Shown piece by piece: positions 34,201 through 47,123 of a DNA stretch of 64,000 bases. This DNA comes from Macrocystis pyrifera (taxonomy: Eukaryota > Sar > Phaeophyceae > Laminariales > Laminariaceae). The position numbers and the translations under genes are program-made. Within the stretch, counting starts at the first letter, position 1. The number at the start of each line of letters is the position of its first letter. The stretch covers positions 12,684,580-12,748,579 of the forward strand of contig JASSKH010000011.1 of assembly GCA_031763025.1 (NCBI GenBank). Reading direction: 5' to 3'. The notes beneath the pieces were generated by a model. That model did no database searches. It was not told the DNA's origin and worked only from the letters and a program-made list of their open reading frames with translations.

Positions 34201-37200
34201 TCCCCTTCTCTCACCTCTCCTCCGGAAACGCACTTGGCGGGTTCTTGTACTATACTTTGGCGTGTTTCTTGGGCGTGCGCACGATGAAATGTACTGACGA
34301 ATATACTGGCGTGACCAATTTTTTTTTTTTTTTCTTCTGCCAGTACATGATGTGCCAGAGACCAGCCCTGCCTGTACGGCCGCAGTCCCTTCCTGAACGG
34401 TCTACCGAGCACATCATCGACTCTACACCCCTGTTGGCCCATGAAAAAGTACGACTAAGCGGAACGGTACGCCTGGTGCGCAAAACTCTTCTCCATGTGC
34501 CACAAGCACTGACTGCCACGTTGTCTTCATTTTCTCTTTTGTTTGCTTTTCACCGTGGGATGGGTTTCGACAGGGTACCAGTAGCTTTGCGCCAAGCCCT
34601 TTCTGGACGTTCTATCACGACTAACCCGCCGTCGAGTGTATACCGGAAATGTGCGCCTGGTGCGCAAAACTCTTTTCCATGTTGACACAAGCACTGACCG
34701 CCACGTTGTCTTCATTCTCTCCCCCTTTATTTTTCGCCGTGAGATTGATTGATTTCGACAGCGTACGAATAGCTTTTTTGGACGAAGCCTTTTTCCGGAC
34801 GTTCGATCATGCCAAACCCGTCATCGAGTGTTTGCCCGCGCTTGGTTCGTGGGATGGTAAAATGCATGATAGCGAGAGGGCGGGAGGGACCGTGCGCCCG
34901 CCTGGCGCGCACGGCACAAAACCTCTCATACATGTATATACATAAACCAGAAAACGTGTCCGAAGTGATGTAGATTGGAGGGACTCCACCGGGTAACGTG
35001 ATCTCGTACATATTGTATATATATATATATATATATATCCTACTGCTGTACGTAGAGATGAAGAATCTATAAGCCTTCTACGTAAGAGATCTAGATCGGC
35101 GATTTATCGTCGGGCAACTCACAGCAATCCTAGTAAATCATGGAACCCACCTATCGTCCCGGTGGCTTGGTAGGTGGTCCGCGTGCCTGTCAAGATCAAT
35201 TTCGCGGGTTCGAGTCTCACCGAGTGCATGCTCGTAGGGACTTTTTCTTGCATAAAAAAATGATGAGCGGAAAGCGCGAAAGCGTGAGTTGGCTACATTC
35301 GATGAAAATCGACGAGCAGTGGGAATGCTGAACCCTATGCGCGACAAAAAATATAGGCACGTACCGGGGGGGAGAAGGGACGACACCTGTGACCACGGCT
35401 TGTCCAGAAGATCGTCGAGGGTAAAACCTCCTTCGAGTGGGCTGGAAAGTAAAAGTGATGAAAAATGAAAAAAAGAACGAAAAAAAAAAATCATAGCCAA
35501 CCAATGACTGATCGATGATTTATAGTCAGCCAATTCAAAGCCCTTTATGCAATTCATGGAACCTACCTAGCCAACTACTAATAATAAGCAGCAGCAGGGG
35601 GCGACTTGCACGCACGAAGTCAAGGCAGCTCACAGCCCTAGTGCTGTTTTACGTTTTGCCTGCGTTTGCCGCTCGTGTTTTTTTTTTTTTTCTTGTGTGT
35701 TTTTTTGCCTCCTGCTATCTCAAAGGATCATTGCGCCCTCCTCGTGTTCCTGTGCGAAGGTGGCCATCATTATTTTTCCTGGGTCCCGGTGAGTGCGGTA
35801 TGTACAGCAGTGTGATATGCACAGCGGTGCGGTCTCGTACCGTGCGGCATGAATGTATAGCAGGGTGGTATGACACAGCGGACAGTGCAGAATGCTGTCG
35901 TAGTGGGGTACGTTGCGATACGGTACAGCTCTTACGTTTTCGTGGGTTCCGGTAATTGCGGTTCTGTAAATTCGCCATATAACGGTATGTTATGTTTTGT
36001 TGCCATAAAACGATATGCTGAATGTTTTTTTGACAAAAAACGGTATATCATTGTTTGGTGGCCATAAAACGGTGTAAGCTATGTCACTGGCCATCTGCCC
36101 ATGTACATCGTGGTTGTTTTGCAGGCTGGCGATGCCCGTGGAACAACCGTCGCTGTACAAATTTTGTTGGGTTTTGGCAATGAAACGGTATTTTTTGGGG
36201 GTATTTGCCAAAAACGGTATACCGTGGTTGTTTTGTACAGCAACTTAACGGTATACCATGTTTGAAGTACCAGGTAGAACTGAACTTGTATATATACGAA
36301 GTAGTATAAAATATATACGCTCTTTCTATACGTTCGTAGCACGCGCGATCGAAGGGCGAGATCGAAGTATCACACGCAGATAGCAGAGATGAGCTTCGTC
36401 GAGGCAGTTATCTCTAGTGTACTGTTTCCTGCTTTCGTCTTCCTTTTTTATGCTCTCTTTTAGTTAATTTCGTGCGTCTGTGATCACCTGTTGCTGCACC
36501 TGTTCTATTTTCGTTTCGCTGACATAAACTTACTCACATTTGTCTTCGGCTTTCCTTCAGTTACATGCAAGGGCCTGCTTCGCTCTCAGAGAGAGAGTCT
36601 ACGACAAATACTCGTCGCTTTTGCGATCTTTGCTTCCTTCGCGTTCTTTGGTTTCTTTCCGTGCTTGCTTATCTTATCGTGCCACACTTTTCTTCTCGCA
36701 CAGAGAAGAAAAAAAAATGTGTATACCTTTGGTGCCAGGCATATACTGCTGTACTTTGTTGACATGTTTGTTTGTGCCGGTACAATGCGCATAACGCATG
36801 TTTCCTTGTTCTGTTTCTTAATGCCAGATATTTGTTTCACGTTCTGAATATGTGAGATGCGTGTCGCTGCGTTCTGTCTGCTGAGTTATGATTTCTGTTC
36901 ACGGGGGACCATTCGTAGTAAATAGGACCAAATATTGTCAGTAAAAATAGGGAAATATACAGGTTTTTCGTCGTGTACCGTAGGTCCTATTTACTGTGGA
37001 CGACCCCCGTAATAGTTTATGTTCGCCTGCTTTCTGCTTTCAGGACTCGGACATTTCGCCCATGCCAGCTGGAGACACAGGATTGGGGGAGGAAGGGCGG
37101 GAATGGCCGGTAGACTTCGCAGCCGGGGTGATGTGGGCTCGACAGGTGCGCCGTGCAGCTCTGTGTTGTTGTTGCTGCTGTTGCTGCGGCTACTGCGGCT

Positions 37201-40200
37201 ACTACGGATGGTGCCGCCACAGTAGGGCGTACTACAAATGCTACTGCTGCACGCTACTGCTGCCAATCCTACTGTTTGATAGTAGCGGTAGGTCTACTCC
37301 TGACGTCTCTTTTGCACTACTACTTTCTGATCCTACTGTTACGGGGGTCCATAGTAAAAATTGATTAGCGGAAAGCGCGAGAGCGTGAGTTAGCTGTACA
37401 TTCGATGAAAATCGACGAGCATTGGGAATGCTGAACCCTAGGCGCGATAAAAACTAAAAGGCACGTACCGGGGGGGAGAAGGGACGACACCTGTGACCAC
37501 GGCTTGTCCAGAAGATCATCGAGGGTAAAACCTCCTACGAGTGGGCTGGGAAGTAAAAAAAAGTTAACAGGACCTACGGGATACCTAAATACCTATATAT
37601 TTACCTATTTTTACTAGCTATAGTTGGTCCTATTTACTATGGTCCCCCGTAATACTATTCATAGGGCGTACTACAATCGCTACTGCTGCATGCTGCTGCT
37701 GCTGTCAATCCTAGGGTTTGATAGTATTTGTTAGGTCTACTCCTGACACCTCTTTTGCACTACTATTAATACTTGCTGCTACTACTACTATTCATACTTT
37801 CTACTACAGCAGTACTACTGCTACTGCTACTACTACTACTACTACTACTACTACGACTACTACGATATACTACTACCTCGAAGACTACTGCTGAGGGTGC
37901 TAGTACTGATGGTGTTGCCAGAACGGTACCCCTGTAGAGCATACTATTACAGGGGGCCATAGTAAATGGGACCAAATTTTGTTAGTGAAAATAGGGAAAT
38001 ACATAGGTTTTTGTGTGTACCGTTAGTGCTATTTACTATGGTCCTCCGTCATACTGTACCTCTACTGCTGTCTCTTGTACTACCACTACCATGATATACA
38101 GTTTGGACTTCAATATTAGGACCGTTGAGGCGTTCCTATGAACACGAAACGGCCATTCCATTTCCGTCGTAACGTGGTGCGTATTAACCCCTCCAGTACT
38201 GCACAATTCCCTTCTTTTCAAAAACTACTTGGATAAAGAGTGCAGCTGTTTTTCGCATATACCAGCAGTAAAAAGTACAAAGGTCAAGCGCTTTCGACCA
38301 TATCACCTCGAACCAACCCCGCACGAGCATGACAACTTCCTCTCCCCCCCCCCCCCACCCCCCACCCCTTTCCCCCTTTTCTGAAACGCCTCTAGCTCTC
38401 CACCCTTCAAGCCGACGAAGAAAAAAAGGCATCCTCGGCCCGACCCCCTCGCGGCATCACCACCACCACCACCACCGCCAACACCACCGGAACTCCCACC
38501 GTCACCATCCCCACCGCCCTCTCCCCCACCTCTTCCACGGCCATATACTCCGGTCAAAACCCCCCCCCCGCCCCGGCCTTTCCCGGTCCCCCCCTGATCG
38601 TGGAAACCCTCGCGGGGGCGGGCGCGGGGGGGGGGCGCGGCACCTCGGGAAGAGGGGGGGGGGGGAGGGGTGGGGAAAGCTAGGGGGGGCGCGATGAAGT
38701 TGGGTGTCAAGCGGGGGAATCGCTGGACGCGTAAACCTGCTAGGCCTGCGTCGCCGGCGGCTAGCGCTCGGGCGGGGTGGGTGACAGTGCCCGTCGAGAC
38801 GACGGGACCTGGTGGGAACGGTGGCGCGGCAGGAGCCGCAGAAGGAGGACAAGGAGAAGGTGGGGCGGGGTGGGGGAGGGGAGGTTTGTATATATATATA
38901 TATGTGTTTTCTATGTTTTCAGTCGTATTTCTGCGATTTTTGTAGTTTGTGTTTTCGTCTTCGTGTGCTGTTGTGTTTTTGTGTTGCATGCTGCGTAAGG
39001 GTTTCAGCATACCTGCGAGGCAAGAGAGGATCAAGCCTGTTTCCAATGGCGTTTTTCGCTGTGGTTGTTGTTGTTGTTGTCCCGTTTTGCTTTCGTGTTA
39101 CCATCTCTTGTTCTTGCTCTTGCTTCTTAGCTCTTGTCCTTGATGATACGCTTGGTATTTTTTCATGACGTTTTTATGTTGTTTTTGCCCTTGCTCTTTT
39201 TTGTTTCTGTGGTTCTTGCTCTTGCTCCTGTTCTTCCTGTACGTATTGTTATTCTTATCCTTACCTTTGCTAAGTTTGGCCCTTCTCGTTTTCGTCTTGT
39301 GTTTGGAACGTTTCTGTGGTTTTGCAGTTTTTCTTTTCATGGTTATTGCTCTTGTTCTCGTTCTTCCTATGGACAACGTACATGTTTTGCATGTTTGTTA
39401 CTACTGTAGTTTTGTTTTCGTTCATTTTTATCTTCCTTTTTGCACGTATTATTTTTTCTATCCTCACTAATTTTTAGTATTGTTGTATTTCTGTTCTTGT
39501 CCCTGCCCTTGACCGTTTTGTTTCTGCAATAACTAGTTCCAAGTAGTTTTTCCTAAAAAATATTGGTACCGTTCGGAAGGGGATAGGTCGTATCAGCTTT
39601 TTTTTTGCCGTCGTTTTTTTTTTTCTTCTTCCCCCCCGACGTCAACATGGTCATACGACTACGGCCGTGCATGAGATCGAGTATTCCTATCGAGTACACC
39701 CCCCCCCCGACGTCAACATCGATATGCACTTCATCACCGCTAGCAGCGGCGTCATGTAGATGTATTTTAGTGTCGAGGAATCGTACGTGGACCATCATGC
39801 ATTTTTTGTTTGAGGACCCCGAAGGGAAGAAAACGCCATCCCTCTTTTGTTGGGAAAACCGGCTCGTCTTGTTAATTCTGTCCTTGGTCTTTTTGCTCTT
39901 TCAAACGTTTTTTTTTTCTTCATCATTGTTCTATAAACGGTAGATTTATTTCTCGTGGTGTTTTCGTTTTTGTTTTGCTTTTGTTTACGTATTGTTTTTT
40001 TGTTTTGCTCAAAATCACCAACCAGCGCCTCGCCCTTTTCCCCATCTGCAGAAACACGACCACCGCCGTCGACATCGATACCCACTTCGTCACCCGTGGC
40101 TGCGGCGTCGGCGCGCCAGGCGCACAACCGAGGGGTTAGACCAAGCGTACACCCCCTCAATGCCAATGCTCACTCCTTCTTCACCGACGAGCTGGAGTGC

Positions 40201-40928
40201 CCGTGGAGATGTGGGGGGTGCCGCCGGTTCACTCGGAGCTGCGGCTGCTCGAAGGGCCTGCCGGAGCAGATGCGGAAGCAGGGGGGGCGTTCGAGTGTCC
40301 GGTGAGTGGGAAGGGAGCGTGGAGGGGGGGGGGGGGGGGGGGGGGGGGGTACTCGATAGGAGAGATGTACTCAATCTCATGCATGGCCGTAGTCGTATGA
40401 CCATAGACCCTCGCATCCCTACAGTGCCGGGACGGAGCATGTCGGGTTTTCACCGACCAGGCAGACATTGCTTGCACCAAGCGCGAAGCGCCGGGAGGTG
40501 TCCGGCGAGTCGCATGAAGGGTGAGCTGCATCCTACTAAGAACCGCTTGTGAGGCGGACTTGCATATGGATGACAGCTTCAATGAGTTAGTTTTAATTTC
40601 CGGTGTGGCCACTTCCAGAGACAGCAATGGGAGTACTATGTAACTGCCTCTTGGGTGCCGTACCTTGAACACTACGTGATACGACCAATTCCCTTGTGCA
40701 GAGTAAAGGTTCTTTACTTCGCACAAATGATCTAACTAGACGACCAGCTGTGGGCGACCGCCAAAAAAAACGCAAACAAACAAACAAACAAACAAACAAA
40801 CAAACAAACGGTACCCTGGATGTCTAGCTCACGTAGTGAGCGGCATGTTTTACAGTGCCGTTGCCAACGACGCCAACCCAACCCATATATAATATATAGA
40901 AGGGGGGGGGGGGGGAGGGGGGGGGGGG

Positions 40929-41014
<86 letters not shown>

Positions 41015-44000
41015 GCCTGTGTTGCCTGCATATCCGCAATTGGTATGCAGCGGTAGGACGGTTGGATATTGTCAGTGCAGTAGACGGCAGGGCCATATTG
41101 GTAGAGTATGTGGTACAGCAGTATATGGCTTGAAAGCTCTAAAGGGCCTTTCGAAGCAGATGCGGAAGCGGGGGGGGGCGCTCTAGTCTTCGGCGAGGGG
41201 GGAGATCGGTGTCGCCTGTTTTGCCTGCATGTTGTACACCTGGTACACAGCAGCAGGACGGTGATTGGTGCGGCATACCAATGCCAGCCGGTGGATACCC
41301 CGGTTTAAGAGCGCCCAAGATTAGAGCGGTCAAGAAAGCGGCATGTCCCGCCTGCCCTAAAAGCAGTATATTGCCCACGACGCATAAGAGCGTTGTGTGC
41401 TGTAGTTCAGAGTGCCCCTTCTGGCCTTTGTCACGGGCCTCCTTGATCAACCACCTTATTAATTATTAATAGGGCAGCAGTCTCTTTAGATCAGATTTGC
41501 GGACGAACTACTCATAATTCGAGTGCTTTATCCCCAATACGGGACTGAGGTACGAAAAAGGTTACTTCGGGGTACCCACTGCTGTATACCTCTATTACGG
41601 GGGACCATAGTAAATAGGACCTACGGTACACACAAAATACTATATATTTACCAATTTTTACTAACAAAATTCGGTCCTATTTACTACGGTCCCCCGTAAT
41701 AGTAAATAAATATACCTACAAGTGTGGTGATCCTCAGCCTGATCCGGCCCGTTTTTGGTCGGCGGATCTCTCCCGCCTCTGACCGTCTTTCCGGCGCGGT
41801 TTCTCCGCCGGGGCGTGCCCCCTCCACGCTTGAACCGCCCGGCGTCGGAGGATCCTCCCGCTCAGCGCCGTCGCGCCCGCGCGAAGCCTTGACCTTGAGA
41901 TCTACGAAAGAATCTCCGAAAATATCTGCCCTGTCAGTGGTTTGGCCAATGGTCTCTCGACAGAGTGTATGCATTCGCGTGGTTCTTTCCGGCACGTCCT
42001 CTCCGACCTCTGACCCATGAGAAGGGTCAGCTTCCCGGCCGGCGTTGCTATTGTGGGGGCCTGCGCGGGTGGCTGTATCTGGGGTATATCGATGGAACGC
42101 CCCGATAGCACATGCCACCCAAGCTCAGTTGAGAACTGCCATCTATAAAATGTTTTGCCCCCCCGGGGATATATGAGAGAGATATTGCATGCCACCTACA
42201 GCCAGCAGCGCTTATGATGGCCAGCAGCAACTATGGTGTGTACGCTAATCTTATCGTACAGCGGCCGCTAGCTGCAGTGGAGCCGTACTACGTGGCTGCG
42301 GAGAATCTGATGTACAGCTACATACAGCTACATGCAGCGGTATTGCTGCTACAGCAGCTGCTGCGACGGCACCTTCCTACGGAGCTGCCGTGTCGGTCAT
42401 CGCGTGCTCCCTGAGTCAGGAGTTAGTTTTCACCGCCTACTAAATTTCCGCCGCCTTTCGGTCAATCGGGAAGTAATCGGCAGCATTCTGCCGCCTTTTT
42501 CCAACGTTCATGGAGTGTGGAAAGCACGCTCTCGATCTGTTGGCATCGAGTCTGAGCCCCCCCTCCTCCTCCTCTACGTACGTGTTACGCCCATCACGCA
42601 AGTCTGTCTGCGACCGGCGGCCGTCCAGGACGCCAGCGTAGCCCGTCGTTCCTTATTAAATAGGACCTACGAAACACACAACAATCTATATATTTCCCTA
42701 TTTTTACTAATAATATTTCGGTCCTGTTTACTATGCCCCCCGTAAATAGGCGGAAGTATCAGGACCTCTTTGGAATTAATTATAAAAGACCGAACGATCC
42801 TGATGTGCCCGCCCTTCAGAGGTCGGACTACACGGCCGGAAATATTAGGACCGTTTAGACATGAATATGAGTACTCACGGGTGCTTCTATTTATCCCCAG
42901 CAGCTCGATGTTTCCTCTTGCTTTTCCAAGAAACATGGGAAATATTTTCCCAAGTATGGCAATTGAACAGGGGGCAAGATATCAGGAATGCCTATGTAGC
43001 ATTCCAACAGTTGGAGAACCAAAAAAAACGAAAAATCTGGATTACGTACACCTGGTCTGTATTTATAGCGCAAAAACAAAATGTGGAAAATAGAAGGATT
43101 TTGGACAAAAAGTCCTTCGATGATGATGGCTCTGATGGCTCTAACGGGTGTCTTCCCTTCTCCCCCGCTATTGGTTGATTTTCTCGCCGCACCCGGCAGG
43201 TTCGAACGTTTCGCCTGCCGAAACGCCTCCTGTATATACTGCAAACCCCCCGGTCTGCCACTCTTCATGGCGGAGTGGGCTGTTTCCTCGTCAAGGTGAG
43301 CCAATCGAATAATTTTTGTATATACGCCAGGGTATTAAGTGCTGTAGTTCGAAAAAAAAAAAAACGGAACGAGGTGAGCAATCGTGATGATGGACATGTG
43401 CCTGTATTTTTTTTTTTTTGTATTTATTGCCATCATGAAAAGGGATATGAAATGGAAATAGTTTCAGAACACAGGTTCATTGGACCTTCTCCTTGTTAGT
43501 CTCCTCTTCACCATAGTAAACAGGACCAAATATTGTTGTAAAAATAGGGGAATGTATAGGTTTTTGTGTGTACCGTAGGTCCTATTTACTACGGTCCCCC
43601 GTATATAGATTGTTCGTCTCGGGGGGTCAGTTGCGCACTCTCTGTCCCAGTAACTAACTGCTGGTGTCTTTGTTGCTCTCTCTGTTTTCCTCAGTTTTTT
43701 GTTGACTTTCGGTACTTTACGTACGTTGACTGCTGATGTCCGGCTTCTCGCGTCACGATCTGATTGTGCAAGAGCCGCATAGTTTTTTACAGCGGTAGGA
43801 GAGGCACTACGTGTACGTCAGCTGTGAGTGGGACCGACTGAGCGCTTTTGGCTTTCAGTTGATGCCGGTGCTCAACTTTGCGAGCCGTGTGACAGTAGTT
43901 CGGGCGCGCTTGTTCTGTGCTCCGTTTAATTTTCGTTCGATGTGTTGATGTGGCGTTTGTGAACTCGACTCGGTTTCACAAAGCTGTATGTATGGTGGGC

Positions 44001-47000
44001 CTTTCGCGCGTGTCCTACTGTGCATTCAATGTGCACCTTGCGTGCACGCCTCTTTCCATGTGATTTTTGCGGTGAAAACCTTGACCAATCAGATTCAAGC
44101 TGAAGGACGGACAGCCCCCGCCGGAGCTAAAGGCCAAGAAACCTACCGTCGCTTCACGATGGGAGAGGGTGAGGGAACAGTCACACCGGGAAAATTAAAC
44201 GAAAATAAATAAATCTAATCACACATGAAGCAGACCACGATGTGGATAATCTATGCATATATCCTCTTAAGACCAATTATTATGGGAAAAATTTGAAGGG
44301 GTCTCAGAGCTGTTTTTTTTTTTGCCGACAACCGGCGATTTACTCGACGGGACTGTAAAAAACACCGGTAGACTCCTCAGGATGCTCCCCATAGTTTTCC
44401 GAGAGCTTTTCTCGAGCACTTTTTTTCCGTTTCTCCAGAGTCGTAGTTGGACTGTTCGTCCATATTTCCAGTTCTGAGGACATCATGATTTTTCATCAAA
44501 AATCTTCGAAGATCCAATATTTCTGGCCCTCCAGAGAAAACTGATTGGCTGCTCCCAAAAATTAAATTAGGACCCTGGAGAAACGGGAAATTGTTCCTGA
44601 AAGCTCGCAAGAAACTACGGGGAGCATTTTGAGGAGTCTATCGGTGCTTTTGGCTATCCCGCCGAGTAAAACGCGTATATTCGGCCAAAAAAAAACAGTT
44701 CTGAGAGCTCAGAAATAATTTCCCATAATATTACAAACTAATCACACAGTGACCAAATCATGATCTACAGCAGTGAATCATCTAAAATTAGTGGATCCTT
44801 TTCGTACCAACAATAATGAAACATCACGGTGGACCTACCTGTAGACCATGTGCAGTAGGTCCTCTTAACCAATATGACCGCACATCGAACACGTCACGAT
44901 CTGCTGCGGAGATCATTTAGATCCCCTAACAAATCTAACCACGCATCGGGCAGAGGATGATTTACAGTAATGGAAAGAGCCTTGATTTAGCATGATGATG
45001 ATGTGCGCGAAAGCCGTGTCGTACAGATAGATGGATCAGATAAAATACTATTACGGGAGGCCATAGTTAATAGGACCTATGGTACACATAAAAACCTATA
45101 TATTTCCCTATTTTTTTCTGACAATATTTGGTCCTATTTACTATAATCCCCCGTAATATCTGCAGTAGATCGGATATCATAGATCCTCTAACACATCGGA
45201 CTGACTGATCACGATCTGGATCACTTAGATCCTCCATCAAATATAATGCAGCATTGGACTGATCAGTTTGATCAGTTAGATCACTTGCTTTGTATAGAAA
45301 ATCTAGATCCTCTATTACGGGGGTACATAGTTAATAGGACCTATGGTATACATAAAAACCTATATATTTGCCTATTTTTACTATCGAAATTTGGTCCGAT
45401 TAACTATGGACCCCCGTCATAATTGCCTTTCCGAGATGTTGTGCAACAAATGGCCTTTTATGGCGTGATGTGCGCGAAAGCCACGTACAGGTAGATAAAA
45501 AAGATCAGATACATCAGACAGATCGGGTAGATCGGGTAGATGAGATAGATCAGATGCACCAGACAGATCAGATAGATCAGATACATCGTATACATCAGAT
45601 GTATCATCAAATAGGGATCTGATGTGTCCGATGTGAAAAATACCAACATGTCCCTAAGAAATGCCCGGTATAAGGATCGTTTATGGACAAGGGTACACGA
45701 AAAAACAAAGACACCCCACTTTTTGTTTCTAGTCCCAGACAGGAAATTCAATTTTATACTACTAATAGATTCAAGTACAACCAAAGCTGACATTTAATTT
45801 CTGACAAAAATCCCAAACCCGCTATTACGGGGGGCCATATATAATAGAACCTACGGTAAACACAATAACCTATATATTTACCTGTTTTTACTAACAATGT
45901 TTGGTCCTATTTACTATGGTCCCGGGTTGGACGAACGTGCTACAGGCGGCGGTTATACCGGTACTCGTTGCCTGGCCGCCCCCTGCGCCAAAAATCATTC
46001 AAATAAGAAAAGCCAAAACAGGCCTTGGCGCGCCCGAAAATACTTGGAGACCGAGGGTTGACCGATTGACTGACCGCCCCTCCACTACAAATAGTATATT
46101 AAGATGCTAGGAGACCGCGGTTTGACCTCTTGACTGACCGCCTACTACACTAAATAAAAGGCATTAAGGTGCGAGGAGACCGCGGTTTGACCACTGGACT
46201 GACGCCCCGACAATAAAGATAGCATACCAAGATGCTAGGAGACCGCGGTTTGACCCCTTGACTGACCGCCGTACACTAAACATGTCACAATACCATGCTA
46301 GGAGACCGCGGTTTGACCGCTTGACTGATCGCCCCTACACTATTAATAGTATATTAACATGCTAGGAAACCGCGGTTTGACGCCTGGACTGACCGCACCT
46401 ACACTAAAATCAGTATTATATAGCCCAAAGAAGCCTTGACGAGCCCAAAGATGCTGGGGTTTGATATCTGGGTACATCCAGAGTATATACCCTACTGTTC
46501 ATACCCGGATTGATACCCGGGTACACCCAGAGTACGTCGCTTGTTACGTACACCCTTGCTGATACCCAGGTACCAAACCTGGTTATGTTGGTAGTACCCA
46601 GGTTGATACCGGGGTACATCCGCAGTAGATACCCGACCACCATACCCGGGGTGATACCCGACTGCCGTACCCGGCGTGATACCCGGGTACATCCGGAGTA
46701 TTTGCCCGACTGCCATACCCGGGGTGATACCCGGGTACATCCGGAGTATATACCCTACTGCCGTACCCGGGGTGATACCCGGGTACATCCTGAGTATATG
46801 CCCGACTGCCATACCAGGGGTGATACCCGGATACATCCGGAGTAAATACCCGACTGCCATATCCGAGTAGATACCCGGGTACATCCTTAGTACGTTCCCA
46901 GCTGCCATACCCGGATAGATACCCGGGTACACCCAGAGCATGCTCCGTAATATTGCGGGAGACAATAGAAATCAGGACCCATTATATACTCAAAAAACTA

Positions 47001-47090
47001 TATATTCCAATATTTTTACTGAGCACACGCTTGGTCCGTGCCCTGCTGTAATGCGTGCAGGAGGCCATTCCGGACGGACGTGTGAGCGGG

Positions 47091-47123
<33 letters not shown>

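Larger units (their letters stand above)
32831..36897. other. Repeat-rich stretch inside the large gene model
   Basis: Between the exons at 31450 and 37044 I find no other exon with good borders. The stretch holds MITE-2 copies, a tandem repeat at 34390-34930, a (TA)n run at 35011-35039, SINE copy 3 and an AACGGTAT cluster. A candidate acceptor TTCCTTCAG at 36559 opens LHARACFALRERVYDKYSSL but has no clear donor. Confidence 0.4.

Noticed and set aside
46492..46965. A 157-residue repeat protein on the minus strand
   Set aside because: The 48-bp unit makes both strands open, and there is no start context, splice signal or non-repeat domain.
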